The translations under genes were made by a program, and so were the position numbers. The notes below the pieces were generated by a model. The model was given only the letters and a program-made list of their open reading frames with translations, searched no databases and was not told the origin of the DNA. Positions 11,990 through 23,558 of a stretch of DNA of 64,000 nucleotides are shown in pieces. Source of the DNA: Entoloma clypeatum. Taxonomy: Eukaryota; Basidiomycota; Agaricomycetes; Agaricales; Entolomataceae. Each line of letters begins with the position of its first letter. Within the stretch, counting starts at the first letter, position 1. The DNA lies in NCBI GenBank assembly GCA_963565915.1, contig OY751494.1, positions 124,001-188,000 of the forward strand. Reading direction: 5' to 3'.

Positions 11990-12699
11990 GGGAATTGAAA
12001 CCTTGTTGCCCTCATTCACCAGGGTAGAACCCGAGGAGAAAAGTGATAAACACTCCATCTCACCATTCGTTCCGATTATTAGGTATGGCTACATTGAATG
12101 TCGTTCTATTGTACAGCGTTCATCGCTCTTTTCGCTATTTCGTTTTCATTGAATTTTGTTGTGAGGCCTGACCCATGTAACGGATGTACAGTTCAACTCA
12201 CTAAGTTGGTGAGGGAATTTCACGGTTGACCTCCGCCCCAGTGCGCTCTCTCGTATCACAGGTGTCGTGCAAATTGATGAGCAGTTCGACAGAACTTAGC
12301 GTCAGTAGTCACCCCGTACTTGCAACTCCATTCTTTCCGAGTCCTCAGCCATCCAGAAGCGTGAGTTCAACTCCAGAACCAAACGTGTAGAGCTCACGAC
12401 ATCTGTAAGGATATCTGGGGCGAACCGTGAATCACAGAATTCTCGAAACCAACCCAAATCAATGAGTACACACGTATGTTAGTGATAGCTGGGATTCCGT
12501 CATAGCTTGAACATGGGGTTATGACGCTCAGGCTGTCGAGACATGCCCTCTGGAACGGCCGCAGAAATGTTGCCCATAATTCCCTCTCACCGCCCGATAC
12601 TGGAAGGAAATTCCTGTCCATCCTCAGTTTGACAGTGCTCGTTATCTTGGCAGCAATCAACGCGACTCAAAGGCCACCTTGAGGGCTTCCGAAGGCGGC
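11990..12699. other. No supported gene
   Basis: A minus-strand open stretch at 12394-12660 may be the 3' end of the decayed gene at 12.7-13.2 kb, but no domain or clear splice sites were found. Confidence 0.3.
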
Positions 12700-13220
12700 G
12701 AAATGTTTGCACATGGCAAGGGATGGCCGTCGAGCTCGCATTACTCCCGCCCAGATTAGAGCTCGGTGATATACACATGTCCCATCTCGGCCGTCAAGTA
12801 AGGATCCTTGGCAGAGTTCTCTCTGCGCATCCCCACAGCAGCTCGCGCGATAGACCAAGGACGTTTGCGAAGAAGTTGCTGATTCCGAGAGTTTCGGCTT
12901 CTTGCTTGATCACTGAAGAAACGTTAGTGAACAAAGCAATGTCAAAGGTCGCGTCAAGGCCGAGGGGCGGGCCGAGGGGCGAGCGGAGATTTTTCATTGT
13001 TAGTGAAGCCTGGAGACCTTCATGTCATAATGAAATCAGTCGCTAAGGGAGGAGGATAAGATGAAGACGGACCCGGAATGTTGAGTGTGGTGTTTTCCAT
13101 CCGAAACACAGATCTCCCATGACGAAAGATATCCAGCCCAAATGCCGGCCCCTTTATTATGGTTTCCTGCTGAAACGAGAAACTTAAGGTGTAGGTAATT
13201 CCGGTATTGCGAGACACGCA
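12700..13220 (-). pseudogene. Decayed minus-strand gene of unknown function
   Basis: Minus-strand open stretches at 13020-13217 and 12794-12997 have good protein-like composition (LGLDATFDIALFTNV; LGISNFFANVLGLSRELLW). Continuing the same strand, a second frame at about 12690-12790 reads as protein (TAEMGHVYITEL; LPCANISPP) but is interrupted by TAA codons, so at least one frame change and stop separate the parts. This looks like a broken gene rather than one hidden by introns. I do not recognise the family. It lies between two apparently intact host genes and has no repeat at its edges. Confidence 0.35.
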
Positions 13221-13877
13221 CGAGGCAGGTCTGGTTATACGTCAATGCATTTTCCAGCGGGGAGTCTGTTCATCCAGCCGTTTACATCCCCCTGAATTCT
13301 GGAAAGGGGAATGATGGGCAGGATGGTCACAAATGCGGACGACTCATAGGTGTAAAACCTTTTACTCAATGGTCAGCCGGTGAAGCAAATCATTCACGCG
13401 AGCCTCGAGTCATAGATGCGTTGGAGTTTTTATAAAGGCGTTGTGCCGTCGAGGTTTTTAACAGTGCTTCGACGCATCCAAAGAGTCGCATGAAGAAATA
13501 AGGAACACATTGATATAGCGAGCAACGAACCCGAGGTGCCGCTGCAACGCCATTGCAAAACAAGCTTCAAGGAAATATGAGGGGATCACATCATTGAACG
13601 AGGCTGACAGGCCTTCCGGAGAATACAGTGGCTGTTCAGTCTTGGGCCTACGGCGGGTGTGGTTCTTGTGGGAAATGATGAGGCAACCAAAAAAAGGTTG
13701 GGAAATGCCGGTGTGATTCCCACACCCAACATCCGACACCGCAATTGCAATGTCTTAAGTAGCATTGAAGGTTGAAAGTACGTTCATTTTAATGTATATT
13801 TACGCAGCCTTATTGACTTATTAAAATGTATCGACATAGACTAGATGGTGGATAAATCATAAATGCACCACATTTTT
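13221..13877. other. No supported gene; 3' flank of the peroxidase gene
   Basis: A minus-strand ORF at 13458-13739 shows no recognisable feature. The part next to 13878 probably holds the 3' UTR and terminator of the peroxidase gene. Confidence 0.35.
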
Positions 13878-14654
13878 TTAGATCATCTTTTCGCTCGCTA
13901 TCGCCTTTCTCTGCTCTTGCATAGCCGTCCTGATTGCCTTGGATCTCTTGACCGTGTCCAATAAGCCCTGTACGCGAGTCGGCTTCCACCCCGTTGGCAT
14001 TCTCTCCTCTCCTATCCACTGCCTCATCCACTCAACCGGTACGCCGACGTTGCCCCCGACCTTGGTCTCCAAAACGCCGAGGATGATCCCCATCTCGCCC
14101 CTCGCAATCTCAGCATGCACAGGGTCCAGCGGAGGCGACTCGCGCTCTCTCCGAATCCTCGCCCGTGCAACGTCAGAAGCGTCCATCAAGGTTGTCCGCT
14201 CATCCGTCTCCAGACCCTCCCCTTTCTCCCCGCCAGTCTGTGCGTCGCGTATCAGGAGTTCCACCAAGTCCTTGTGGACTTGGATCGGCGCGTATAACTC
14301 CCCCGCAGGTGTGTCGTCGTGCACCAGGCTTGCGTCGTGCTCGACTCTTCCATGCCGTCCGATTTCGTAAAGGGACAACTTTCGGAACCTTCCCAAGAGA
14401 AAGAAGCCACCGACGGAAAGGAAGGTGGCGAGGGGTGTAGAGAGATTATAGCCTTCCTGTAGACCCCTGATAAGATCGGAGATGCTGATGTTCCTTCCGT
14501 CACGAGGTCTGGGAAAAGGAAGATTCGGCATATGTTGGTCGAGTCACAGTGCATAATGCTGTGACTTACAGATATCCATGATTTGCGAGCGCGTTCAGCG
14601 CGGGACAAGGCGACCGGCTATCTGTTGGTAGGCGACACCACTCGTGGCTTTTTC
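13878..14654 (-). CDS. Short heme-thiolate peroxidase / peroxygenase (chloroperoxidase family)
   Basis: The large exon (14508-13878) carries PRDGRNISISDL at its start, the acid-base region RVEHDASLVH and the C-terminal signature HAEIARGEMGIILGV..VPVEWMRQWIGEERMP. The proximal heme Cys is supplied by an upstream exon ending at 14570. Joined across a 61-nt intron (14569-14509, GTAAGT..CCCAG) it reads SRSPCPALNALANHGYLPRDG, giving the PCP motif that defines this family. The enzyme uses H2O2 with a Cys-ligated heme to halogenate, oxidise or oxygenate organic substrates. The EHD form of the second motif is chloroperoxidase-like rather than the EGD of typical peroxygenases. Length is about 235-245 residues, as in short family members. 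The N-terminus is unresolved: the reading frame is open to 14654, and a first exon from ATG 14724 would need an implausible 37-nt intron. No signal peptide was seen, so location (intracellular or secreted) is undecided. Confidence 0.85.
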
Positions 14655-14724
14655 CTGCAACCGGACAGGACTTCCCCTTGTGTTCGTGGACTGAAGGATG
14701 GGAGGGGGGCAAAGACATGGTCAT

Positions 14725-16994
14725 AATGTGCGTGAGCATGGCCAACGTGTGGCCTTTATGGGCAATGACGATCAGGACAGGAACCGCTCAGGATCGCCAT
14801 TAGGAAACAGCGGTATCATTTTTATGGAAAGACCAGCACACAACCATCTGGTGAATGTCCTCCACTGCCGTCGTTCCTAATATTTTTATCAATGCATATA
14901 CGGACGGTGACGGCTTCGCAATGTCTGAGTGGCCTGTCTCCTGGATTTATTGACCAACTTTTGACACTCGGCGACATGTTATCACCGTCCCCCCTATGGC
15001 TCGGTTATCGATTGGTGGAGCCAGGGTGGCAGAAAGACCTCATGACTCGGCCTCACGCCAGCGATCAGACTCCATCGATTTCCACTTATGGCAATTCTTG
15101 TTGATGTGGGTCGTTCCAAAATCAGTTTTGGCGTCCCTGGGATTACACGAGGTTTGCACCAGACATGAAAAAGAGATGATAAGTTGTTCTCATCGAGATT
15201 CTTGGAGGAACAAATGAATCGGACTTGCGCCCCTCGAAGAATCAATTCAACGTTAAGAAACGCGAGATTTGGGGCATCTTTTTCAACGTTCTCTTGAGTC
15301 CGTAATCTCATTTACTCATCATTCGGGTAGGTACTAAAATGTCCCTCGTCAAGTTGGGAACGAGTATGCATCATGCCTAGATTACTGGTCGTATATCGGT
15401 GATATTTCTTAACATCATCCCCAAGCCTACTATGCGAACCCCTAGCCTCGTGTTATCCTAAAACATATGATCGGTTTGATGACGACAACGTTTTGATTCC
15501 AACGCCAATCTGTCATAACATGTCATACACTGTAGAAAGCCGAAGGGGTACTAGTTTACACCCGTCGACAATGGCTAGAACAGACTCTTTGACAGGCATT
15601 TAGATCAACCACAATGAGCAGCAGTCAAAACTTTCGCTCGAGAAAAATCGGCCAGTGTTGAAACACTACATCAGCAAAGTGGTCCCATGGCTGGTAGCAA
15701 ATCATAGCAAACACACTCACATCCATAGCAGCCATAGCACTATGTAGTAACTTGGGCTGTGGGCCGATGCATATGCATGGCAGATCCGAGTTCTTTTGTT
15801 CTTGTTGAGAATGTAGATGGAGAAAACTTATCTATTCGATAGATAAGTAGCTTTATTTCGTTGTCCTTACAGGATCTGGTAAGCCAGATCTCGGAGCTGT
15901 GAGCGGCGATCGTTCACGAGGACTCACGATGGCGGCATCGGGGGGAATATCTTGTCGCTCGAGCACGCAAGACAGTGGCAAAGGGTGGCAGGAAAGGGTT
16001 TATTGATGGTTGTTCAGGGCAGCCGATTCGGAAGCGAACATCAAATGGGTGAAATTGCTGAGTCGTTGCCGCTTCGCCCGTGTAAACATTGATAGAGATG
16101 TCTTGCGTCGGATTTCCATGTTGGACAGGATACAAGTGTTGGAATAAATTGTATAAGAGTACTGCTTCAGATATGAGATGCTGCTGGCCAAAAAAGAAAC
16201 TGGCCAAAAAAAAAGCGTGGTCCGTACCTCACGTCAAAGTTTGATATTGGATGACTGTTGCCACTCGGACTCCGTCCTTGGGTGGCCCTGAGTCGCGGGA
16301 CCTCTGGTCATTTGTTCAACTTGAACGGGGCACATTCAAGCATGCAGTCACTCCATAGAGTTTTCCATGGCTGCCTAGTACATGTAGTAGTTGCAAAAAA
16401 TACATTTGCTTGTTGATGATCATTGTATCATAGACTCTTACAGTCACTGTACATTGGAATACTACACACAGTCTACTATCCTGTTCCGGTGCAGGGTATG
16501 AGGAACCCTGTCAAAACACGGAACCGAGAAATGCCCTGGGGATGCTCTGGAATGCCGTGAAGTGATGCTGTTTGGTTACATATGAGCCGGGCTGTAAGAT
16601 GACCTGTAAGGTGAGCCATCGCACAGTAAGTTGAGCGAGAATAAGTTGCTTATCCTCACTTAGCCAGCAAGCCCTTCTTTTATCCAGTTCAACTGGTTCG
16701 GCTTCTTGTTCCTAGAACAGATATTCACCATGTGATCCTTCCAACCTCTCAACCACCACCACAAGCCACCTCAACCTCAGCCTGTATGTCGTCAACACAG
16801 ACTCCATTTTCCCCTCACAACTCACTCCTTAGCAGGGTATCCTTCCATGGCGAACACGGATTATCCTCCAACAAAGACTGGTCACAAGAGATCAACGAAC
16901 ACGGCATTGACAAACACGGCACCAATGAACGTGGCACCAACAAATGCAGCACCTCATGACACCCCCCTTTTGCGTGTCTCAACAGGCCCTCATA
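14725..16994. other. Long stretch without a supported gene
   Basis: Few ORFs and low coding quality. A minus-strand piece at 15914-16207 is mildly protein-like (DISINVYTGEAATTQQF) but isolated. 15340-15900 has almost no open frames. The sequence from about 16400 on may be the 5' flank of the gene or element starting at 16995. The only repeat I saw is a small palindrome around 15834-15848 (CTATTCGATAGATAAG). Confidence 0.4.
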
Positions 16995-18194
16995 ATGGCA
17001 TCCGACAGCTGCACTACACGGCCGTACAAAATTTCTGACCTTGAGTGAGTGTTTCTGCCGATTTTGATTTCAAAAATCTGAGATATGTTGCTTCACTTCC
17101 AGGAAATTGACGAGAAGCCAACTCCTTAAACTCGTCAAGCAGCAGAAAAAATGTATCCCATCAAGCATAGCATTTGTTGAGTCGAAGATCAAGAAGGATG
17201 TGCTCTGCGACATCCTCCTCGACCCCGCCAATGGTTTCAAGATGACGAAGTCGACCACGAGGACTGCGAGAAACTGTCCTGAAGAATTAGGGGCTACCAC
17301 TCACATGGCCCTTGACACACTCTCTGAAACGACAGAGGCAATGATGACCTGTCCGACTGCAACGGCCGGTGTCGAGGATCCTTCCATCGTGGAACCTGCT
17401 GCTTCGCAGTCCCCTCTGCCACTGGTTGCACATCCTTTCAAGTTGCCGGTGCAATGTGTACGCCCCTGATTTCAGAGGGACTTAAATCACTAACGTGATC
17501 CGTTCTTCAGGTTCTACGTATCTACCTCGTGGACGAACGCCACATGCATACCCCCAAGACTGTTGTTGACGTCGCCGTCGACTTGCTTGATGGCCCTGAT
17601 ATTCCTCCAGACACGCGGGTGTTCAAGACGTGCAACATGCTCAAAAAGCTGCAAGGCAGCATCGGGGGGATCCGCGGTGATGGTGAGTCATTGACCTGTC
17701 GCTCCTCTCTCCATCTGCTGCATTGCAATGACCCTCAGGCCATGTCTTGGTTGGTATGCCCGACGAACGTGATGTCGAATTTACACGTTGGCTTGTAGAA
17801 GCTGCCGTAGCTGATCTGGCATCAACGCCGCCTGCGATCGAGCACATCAGCATCTCCCCTCAGGGCAATGAGGCAGTGTTGGAGCTGCGCATTCGTTCAC
17901 TAGTGGGTTTCTCTTCGTTGAACAGCCTTGACTGTCACTACCCAAACGCAGGTGTCATCTCAACCCAAGTCATCAGATGTACTCGAACGTGAGCTGTCTG
18001 ACAATCATGCTGCGTCATCTTTCACTGACCTCCCATCCCAAGACATTCACAAGCCAGAGCCCTCAACGCAACTCCACCACGTCAAGCCTCTGGTCACGGA
18101 GCTGGAGAGAACGCACGAAGTTGTGCTTGGGCAGAAGAAGCTATTGACATTCTTACGAGGTTGGAGGATAGCACATCCTGCACCCGCGCGATAA
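16995..18194 (+). CDS. Five-exon gene of unknown function next to a Crypton
   Basis: Exons 16995-17044, 17103-17457, 17511-17682, 17739-17902 and 17952-18194 join in frame at GT..AG introns of 49-58 nt, giving about 327 residues. The N-terminus (SDLEKLTRSQLLKLVKQQKK) is a SAP-like or helical basic segment that could bind DNA. The middle (about residues 137-220) is an ordered alpha/beta-looking region (VLRIYLVDERHMHTPK; KLQGSIGGIRGDG spanning a splice). The C-terminus is polar. No family name can be given. It ends 174 bases before the Crypton recombinase, in the same orientation, and the gap holds an A-run and an ACC repeat. It could be a host gene beside an insertion or a second gene carried by the element. 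No nonsense codon was seen, unlike its neighbour. Start chosen at the first Met in frame with the DLEKL segment. Confidence 0.6.
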
Positions 18195-18368
18195 TCTGTT
18201 GTACACTGTATTACTACGACTGAATAGTAGCCCATACAAAAAAAAAATGAAAGAATGAAAGCACCATGTAAAAAAACCGATGCTGAGAATCAGGCAACGT
18301 GATCTGAAAAGGAGGGGGCATTCAAGACATTTTGTCGCATTACCACCACCACCACCACCTACCACAAC

Positions 18369-20624
18369 ATGTCCTCTGAGCCAAAGACGGTGAGAACGAG
18401 ATCCGCGAGCCCAGCAGAGCATGCCGAGAAGCTGCACCAGGCCAGCAACGACTTCGTCCAGAAGTACACCAAAGTCAGGTGGACCAAAAAAGCATATGCG
18501 GGCTACATCCGCCGCCTGAAAGCCTACGTCCAGGCCATTATCAACAACATGGAGCAGAAGGAAGAGACGAACCGCAAGTATGGAAACTACGAGCTGTCCC
18601 TCGGTGAGCTGGAAACCGTGTTTGAGAAGCAGCCGTCGGAGACGTTGGCCGTGGTCGTCGAAATGTTCATGACTCACGAGTGCGTGTCTCAGAAGAAGAA
18701 AAAGGGCGTCGCAGAGGGGCTCCACGCCGCAGTCTGTCAGTGGATCAAGGAGACGTGAGTTCGCAACCAACCTTCTCCCCATCCTGAAGCTAACAGCAGG
18801 TTGGGACAGGTTCAGCGAAGAATACGATGCCGACTACAAGATCGACAAGGAAACAGGGGATGTTTCCGGCTGCCCCGCACGTGCCCCGCCAATCCTCGCT
18901 CTCCTCAAAGCAGTGAAGCTGCGCGACAAGTCCCGCGATGGCGCGCCACGTCAGCATGCAGAGGCGATGATGGCCGAAGAGCTTCTCCAGCTCATGAGGT
19001 CGTCAGAGGGTATTTGCACCAATGCAGCTGTCGAGACAGCAGGGGCAGGGCTCACTGTCGCTGAAAGACTGCGAGTGTGGGACCACGCCAGTTTCCGAGC
19101 AATTGCGACTGTTGGATGGACCCTCTGGGCTTGGTGAGCATCGTCCCATTTTCAGAAATTCATAGCTGACTCACCTCTCAGTGGAAACGAGATTTGTGCA
19201 CTCCGGGTCGGAGACTTAATGCTCGGATGCAAGGGACCAGCACCGCTCCACGCGCCGTACATTGGCGTGCACCTCACAAACAGGAAGGGGTGGCAGCGGG
19301 CGGAGGGCAACGAGAGCCGACAAAGTGAGTCAAGTTTTTGATGGTGTCGTGGGGGAGCTAATTGATCTGTTCAACCAGGCAATTTTTATGAGATATATGA
19401 GCAAGACATCATCGAGATGGACATGTACAGTCACCTTCTTCATTGGCTGGGCTTCCTTGAAGCTCAGCTTGGTTGAAAGCTTCTGCTGACCGACTGTGTC
19501 TTCCCGTACATCTCACGCAACAGTGCTGTTGATCCAAACCGCGAGATGTCATACGACGCGTACCGCGACCTCCTTTTGAAGATGACGAAAGCTGCAGGGC
19601 TAGACAACCACTTCACAACCCATTCATTCCGCCGCGGCGGCGCCCAGTGGCGCTTCATGTGGGCTCCTGTCCATCTTCGTTGGCCGCTCAAGGTGATACG
19701 GTGGTGGGGTGGGTGGGCCATTGGAGAAAATGTACGCCGCGAGATTAATATGAAAAAAAAAAAGAGATCTCACCGTTAGCTTTTTTTCCAGGTGGATACA
19801 ATCATGAAATACCTTCTTGACGAACTCCAGAACTACGAGAACTATTACGGTGACCAGCTTGCCCCCCGTGCAACATCAAAGGACATCAGCTTCATGTTGA
19901 ACCATGCCGAAGTCGAGCCCGCCATGGGAAAGGATGTGCTCGATCTCGCGAGGTCGATGAATGGTATTGAACAGCGGCTGGACGAGAAGCTTGGACACTT
20001 GACGCAGCTTGTTGGCACCATCACGCTTGGTGAATGTCGTGGCCTCATTGGACAGGGCTGTGTTGCAGCCGATCCAAGCCCCAGTGTGACAGCAGCATCT
20101 GCATCGACACGTGTGCCAGTGCTGGCCGTGGTGGAGTCATCACCATCCATTCTCTCGTGCTCCCCGTCGGCTGAAAGCTGCTCGACAATGAGCAGCTCAG
20201 GCCAGAGCACGCGCTCCTCCCCTAGGTCGAGTCCCGTGCCCATTCCCAATGTGGTGATCCCCGACGTGCCGCCAAGGGCGTGGAAAGAAGCTGTACGTCA
20301 ATGGGAGGAGGGAGACCCAGAAAAGAATCTCTTGCCCCTCCGGGACTGGCCATCCCAGTGGTACACAGGCCAGATGAGGCTTGTGTGGGGGACAAAGCGG
20401 CGGGAGCGCAAACTCCTTGCCTTGGCTTACAACAGGTGAGTTTTGCTTTGCTTGTTAAAGACGAGACCAGCAAGCTGACACACTGTGTTAGCATGGAGCG
20501 CGATGACGACAAATTCATAGAGGCTTACCCTGAAGCAGGCAGGGGCGTCCATGCCCTTGTCCGCGCCATCCGAGCAAAGGACCCTCAGTGGTGCAAGCGT
20601 CGTGGTCCACGCCGCGGGGACTGA
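18369..20624 (+). pseudogene. Crypton tyrosine recombinase with GCR1_C-like C-terminal domain (one premature TGA)
   Basis: Six exons: 18369-18754, 18810-19133, 19182-19324, 19379-19731, 19792-20435 and 20492-20624, all GT..AG and in frame. The catalytic layout of a tyrosine recombinase is visible: first Arg in NEICALRVGDL, HxxR in THSFRRGGAQ, Trp in WWGGWA at the end of exon 4, and the nucleophilic Tyr in IMKYLLDEL at the start of exon 5. The C-terminal part (PRAWKEAVRQWEEGD..WPSQWYTG) matches the GCR1_C-type DNA-binding domain of fungal Cryptons. Such enzymes cut and rejoin DNA through a covalent Tyr intermediate to move the element. Exon 4 contains an in-frame TGA at 19474-19476 with coding sequence continuing on both sides (LEAQLG*KLLLTDCVFPY), best explained as CGA to TGA. 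An intron removing it is possible but needs a weak donor and would remove conserved residues. All catalytic residues lie on the far side of the stop except the first Arg. Confidence 0.8.
18369..20624 (+). mobile_element. Crypton DNA transposon (core region; ends not defined)
   Basis: Inferred from the recombinase gene. Cryptons lack terminal inverted repeats and usually carry only very short direct repeats, so the limits cannot be read here. The gene at 16995-18194 may lie inside the element. Confidence 0.6.
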
Positions 20625-21654
20625 GTAAGGCAGAAAGGGGTCGGTTTTATTTCTTCATTCTTGACTGTACAGGTGGGTAGCTCAGTAGGTAGGTAGCCTA
20701 GAAGAAGAATAGACATTGTTAGCTCTACATGCGGAAACTGGAGAAAGACTTACCGAGAGGGAGAACTCCCTGCATGAAGTGAGGACAAACGAGGAAGGGA
20801 CGACCGTGGAAATCCGCGAATGAGAAGAACATGGAGGGCCGTGAACGAGGAGAATGTGGAGGGCCGTGAACGAGGAAGCCATGAACGAGGAAGGGACGAA
20901 CATGGAGAGGCGCAGACATGGAAGGGACGGCCACGAACGACGAGCAGGACGGGTGGCGCCTGGTAGTCCACCCCGATGAAAACGCAGCCATGGCCACCAA
21001 AGCGAAAATGGGACGAACGAACGCGGAGAGCCACGAACAAGGAATGAACAAATGTGGAGAGCGGCGGATGAACGCCAGCAATGAATGGCGAGTTGAACGG
21101 GTGACGCCCTACCCCCCGCCCCGATGAAAACAGGACATCCACGGTGACGAGCGCTGCAGGCCAACGTGACGGCTGGTAGTCCAGTCAGTAAACGAGATCA
21201 GGGAGCCGCGAACGAGGAAGCGATGGACGTGAAGACCTGGTCTCGTTGTTGGAGATCCTCTCTCTGCTCGACGTGCTTGTGCTCTGCACGGCGTTCGCGC
21301 CGTTTTCGTTCAGCCTGTTCGATCATTTGAGCACCTCGCAATGGCTTGCGTATACGCCGGAAATCAAGGCGATTGAGGGGTAGCATAGAGCCGTGATCGG
21401 GCGACATCTGATGCTGCCGTTCTGTTGTTGCAGGGCGAAAACTCCTCCTTCAGTCGCAATGAGTTGTCGAAACTGCCATCGCCCATGGTAGATGGAAGGG
21501 ATTCTAGTTCATGTATCCATTGCTGAATACGGGACTCTACAAAGCGAAAGCGATTGCGCCCGTTCGTTATTTAGTGGTGATCGAGACTGGACCGACGAGT
21601 GAACGAGTCAGGCCAGCGACGAACGTGGAGAGAGTGGCGAGTGAACGAGAAAGT
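20625..21654. repeat. Degenerate purine-rich minisatellite-like DNA
   Basis: No gene supported. Between about 20820 and 21130 the words GAACGAGGA, GTGGAGGGCCGTGAAC and GGGACGAACATGGAGAG recur at irregular spacing. The long opposite-strand ORFs here (20682-21164 region) are artefacts of this repeat. 21180-21510 shows nothing clear. Confidence 0.55.
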
Positions 21655-21806
21655 GGCGAACGAACGAGGGAAGTGATGAATGTGGTGAACGAACGAGGGA
21701 AGCGACAAACATGGTGAACGAACGAGGGAAGCGACGAACGTGGTGAACGAATGAACGATGGAAGCGACGAACGTGGTGAACGAATGAACGGGGAAACGAC
21801 GGATGT
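21655..21806 (+). repeat. Minisatellite, 29-33 bp unit, five copies
   Basis: Units start at 21655, 21684, 21713, 21742 and 21775, each beginning GG(C/T)GAACGAA and containing GGAAGCGACGAACGT or a close variant. Units 1-3 are 29 bp; units 4 and 5 are 33 and 32 bp because of an inserted GAAT. The array decays on both sides. Confidence 0.85.
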
Positions 21807-23314
21807 GGAGAGGTGGTGAACGAAGGGAACGTCTCTGTCGCATGCGAACGAACGTGAAAGGGACGAATGTGGACCAGGGTCGGATGAGGAGAACGAGGGA
21901 GAGGTGGAGGGAGACGGCCAGCAGCCACGGCCCACAAACGCGGGGGGAAAGAACAGCCAACGGCCACAGCCCACGAACGCGGGGGGACAACAAACGACGA
22001 AGGAGGAATGAGGCCGACGATCGCACGCCCATCGATCAACAAACCCGCGATCGTGGGTCACGTTGGTCCAGGGCTGGCCCCCGGCACTGCCCCCGCTGAC
22101 GCAACATGATCGTGCCGCACCCGAGCCCTGGGGTCCCCTCAGGGTCGATCGGTGATCGCTCGGCAGCTTACAGGTCAGACTTTCCCACCCAGCCAAAACG
22201 TTGTAAGCCATCCAGGATAAGTACATCTTATATACTAAAACTAAGCAGAAACTGTATCTTAGAGACCAATGAAAGTGGAGTATAACTAAAGGAATGTAAG
22301 GCGATGTAGGTAACAAGCTGTGTATGTAGAAATGGTTGCATATAAGTATATAATCGGAAGGAGTAATTGCCAGGCTGGTGCGTTTACCAAAATGGGCGAC
22401 TACACTGCAACGGCGGTTTCCAACAGTTCTTACTGTAGTTCTAGGCAAAAAAATTACATTGTGTTCCACGTTTCAAATGGCAGCTAGTGGTTGGAGGCCT
22501 TGTGCATAATGAACATGTGCGGGCCTTTTGCTTCGCGACACTTCCTCGCAATCACACAATCTTTCGACATCCCATGCCCATGCCGATCGATGGCCGTGAA
22601 ACTGAGGCGGCGGCCGTCATGGGTGGAGAATTGGTGCCTGCGAGGGAGGCCCCGAATCAGCACCTTCTTGGCAAATCAGGTCTCTGAAGCCGATAACAGA
22701 CCTTGCAGCTGAACCACAGACGCTTCGTGCCCTTCTTCTTCCTATTGATGTACATGTTGTGGAGGTGCTTAAATGCGATCAGTTGTCCATGGATCTCGAC
22801 GGGGCATCAGATGGAACGTGATCAAGAGCGGTCATCCCACATGTGAAAGAGCTGGCTGAGTGCGCCAGGAGCAAGGCGGGCACCCACCGCTGCCTGGCTG
22901 GTGACTGGGGGCATATTTCGCGCAGCTCGCAGTGGCGTGTGCTTGAGTTGGGGGCTGTGCGGTAGGGCCGGGCATCTGTGAAGCTCTTGGCCTGGAATTT
23001 CGGAGGCGAGAGATGGTCAGGCGCAGCGGGGAGAGAGAGGAGCCACCACTTACCCAGGTGACAGTGTATGCCCATTCCTTGACTGTCTGGTCATCCTTCA
23101 AACATGGGGACAGCAAATTCTCCCTTCAAAGCCGGCCGCATCATCTGGCGGCGTTGCATCGACAGTTTTAACACCACTATCTTAACCTTCTGGATGACAT
23201 GCGGGGCCCTTGTGGGAGCGCTGAGCATTGGGGAGAATGCTGAAGGAGGAGGAGGCATGAGTATGGCAACGGCTTTCGTTTGGGAAGAGGGGGGCGCAAG
23301 GAGGGAAGACTCAC
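21807..23314. other. Unassigned region
   Basis: Minisatellite-like words fade by about 21900. 22100-22500 is AT-rich without coding signal. From 22500 to 23314 the minus strand has open, protein-like pieces (for example 23049-23110, DDQTVKEWAYTVT) that may be later exons of the fragment at 23315-23558, but I could not find a splice chain that keeps the frame. Confidence 0.35.
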
Positions 23315-23558
23315 CGTCCCAGTCTTTGCAGTTGCAACTGAACTCCTCCAGCTGTGCCTTGTTTATTGCTATGTGTGCGAGGTTGAAGGTTTTGAGAATT
23401 GCTGAGAGGTCGGCGCATGAGAGCGTGTCATCGCTGCAAAGATGAAGAGGTGTTGTTGAGGTCATATTTGAACCAAAAAGCTGGGTGCGAGCTCACATCT
23501 TCTTGTATGTGGCGATGTGCTGCCCGTCAACCTCTCCATTGGGAGAGCCATTAGACAT
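23315..23558 (-). CDS. 5' exons of an unknown spliced gene, possibly a decayed transposon gene
   Basis: Exon 1 (ATG 23558 to 23497) and exon 2 (23433-23315) join in frame over a 63-nt intron (GTGAGC..TTTGCAG with an upstream pyrimidine run). The product begins MSNGSPNGEVDGQHIATYKK and continues through a helical segment ending SCNCKDWD before a GTGAGT donor at 23314. The two Cys flanking Asn may be the start of a metal-binding site. Downstream exons remain unresolved, so the gene is probably truncated or decayed. Family not recognised. Confidence 0.4.

Noticed and set aside
13939..14370. Plus-strand ORF of 143 codons
   Set aside because: Antisense shadow of the peroxidase exon, whose minus-strand protein has clear family motifs.
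19471..19523. Intron removing the Crypton TGA (GTTGAA..AACAG)
   Set aside because: Weak donor, and it would delete the coding-like CVFPYIS segment that continues in frame after the stop.
21567..22469. 300-codon minus-strand ORF
   Set aside because: Runs through the minisatellite and its decayed flanks; composition is Ser/Arg/Pro repeat-like and all three minus frames are long and open there.
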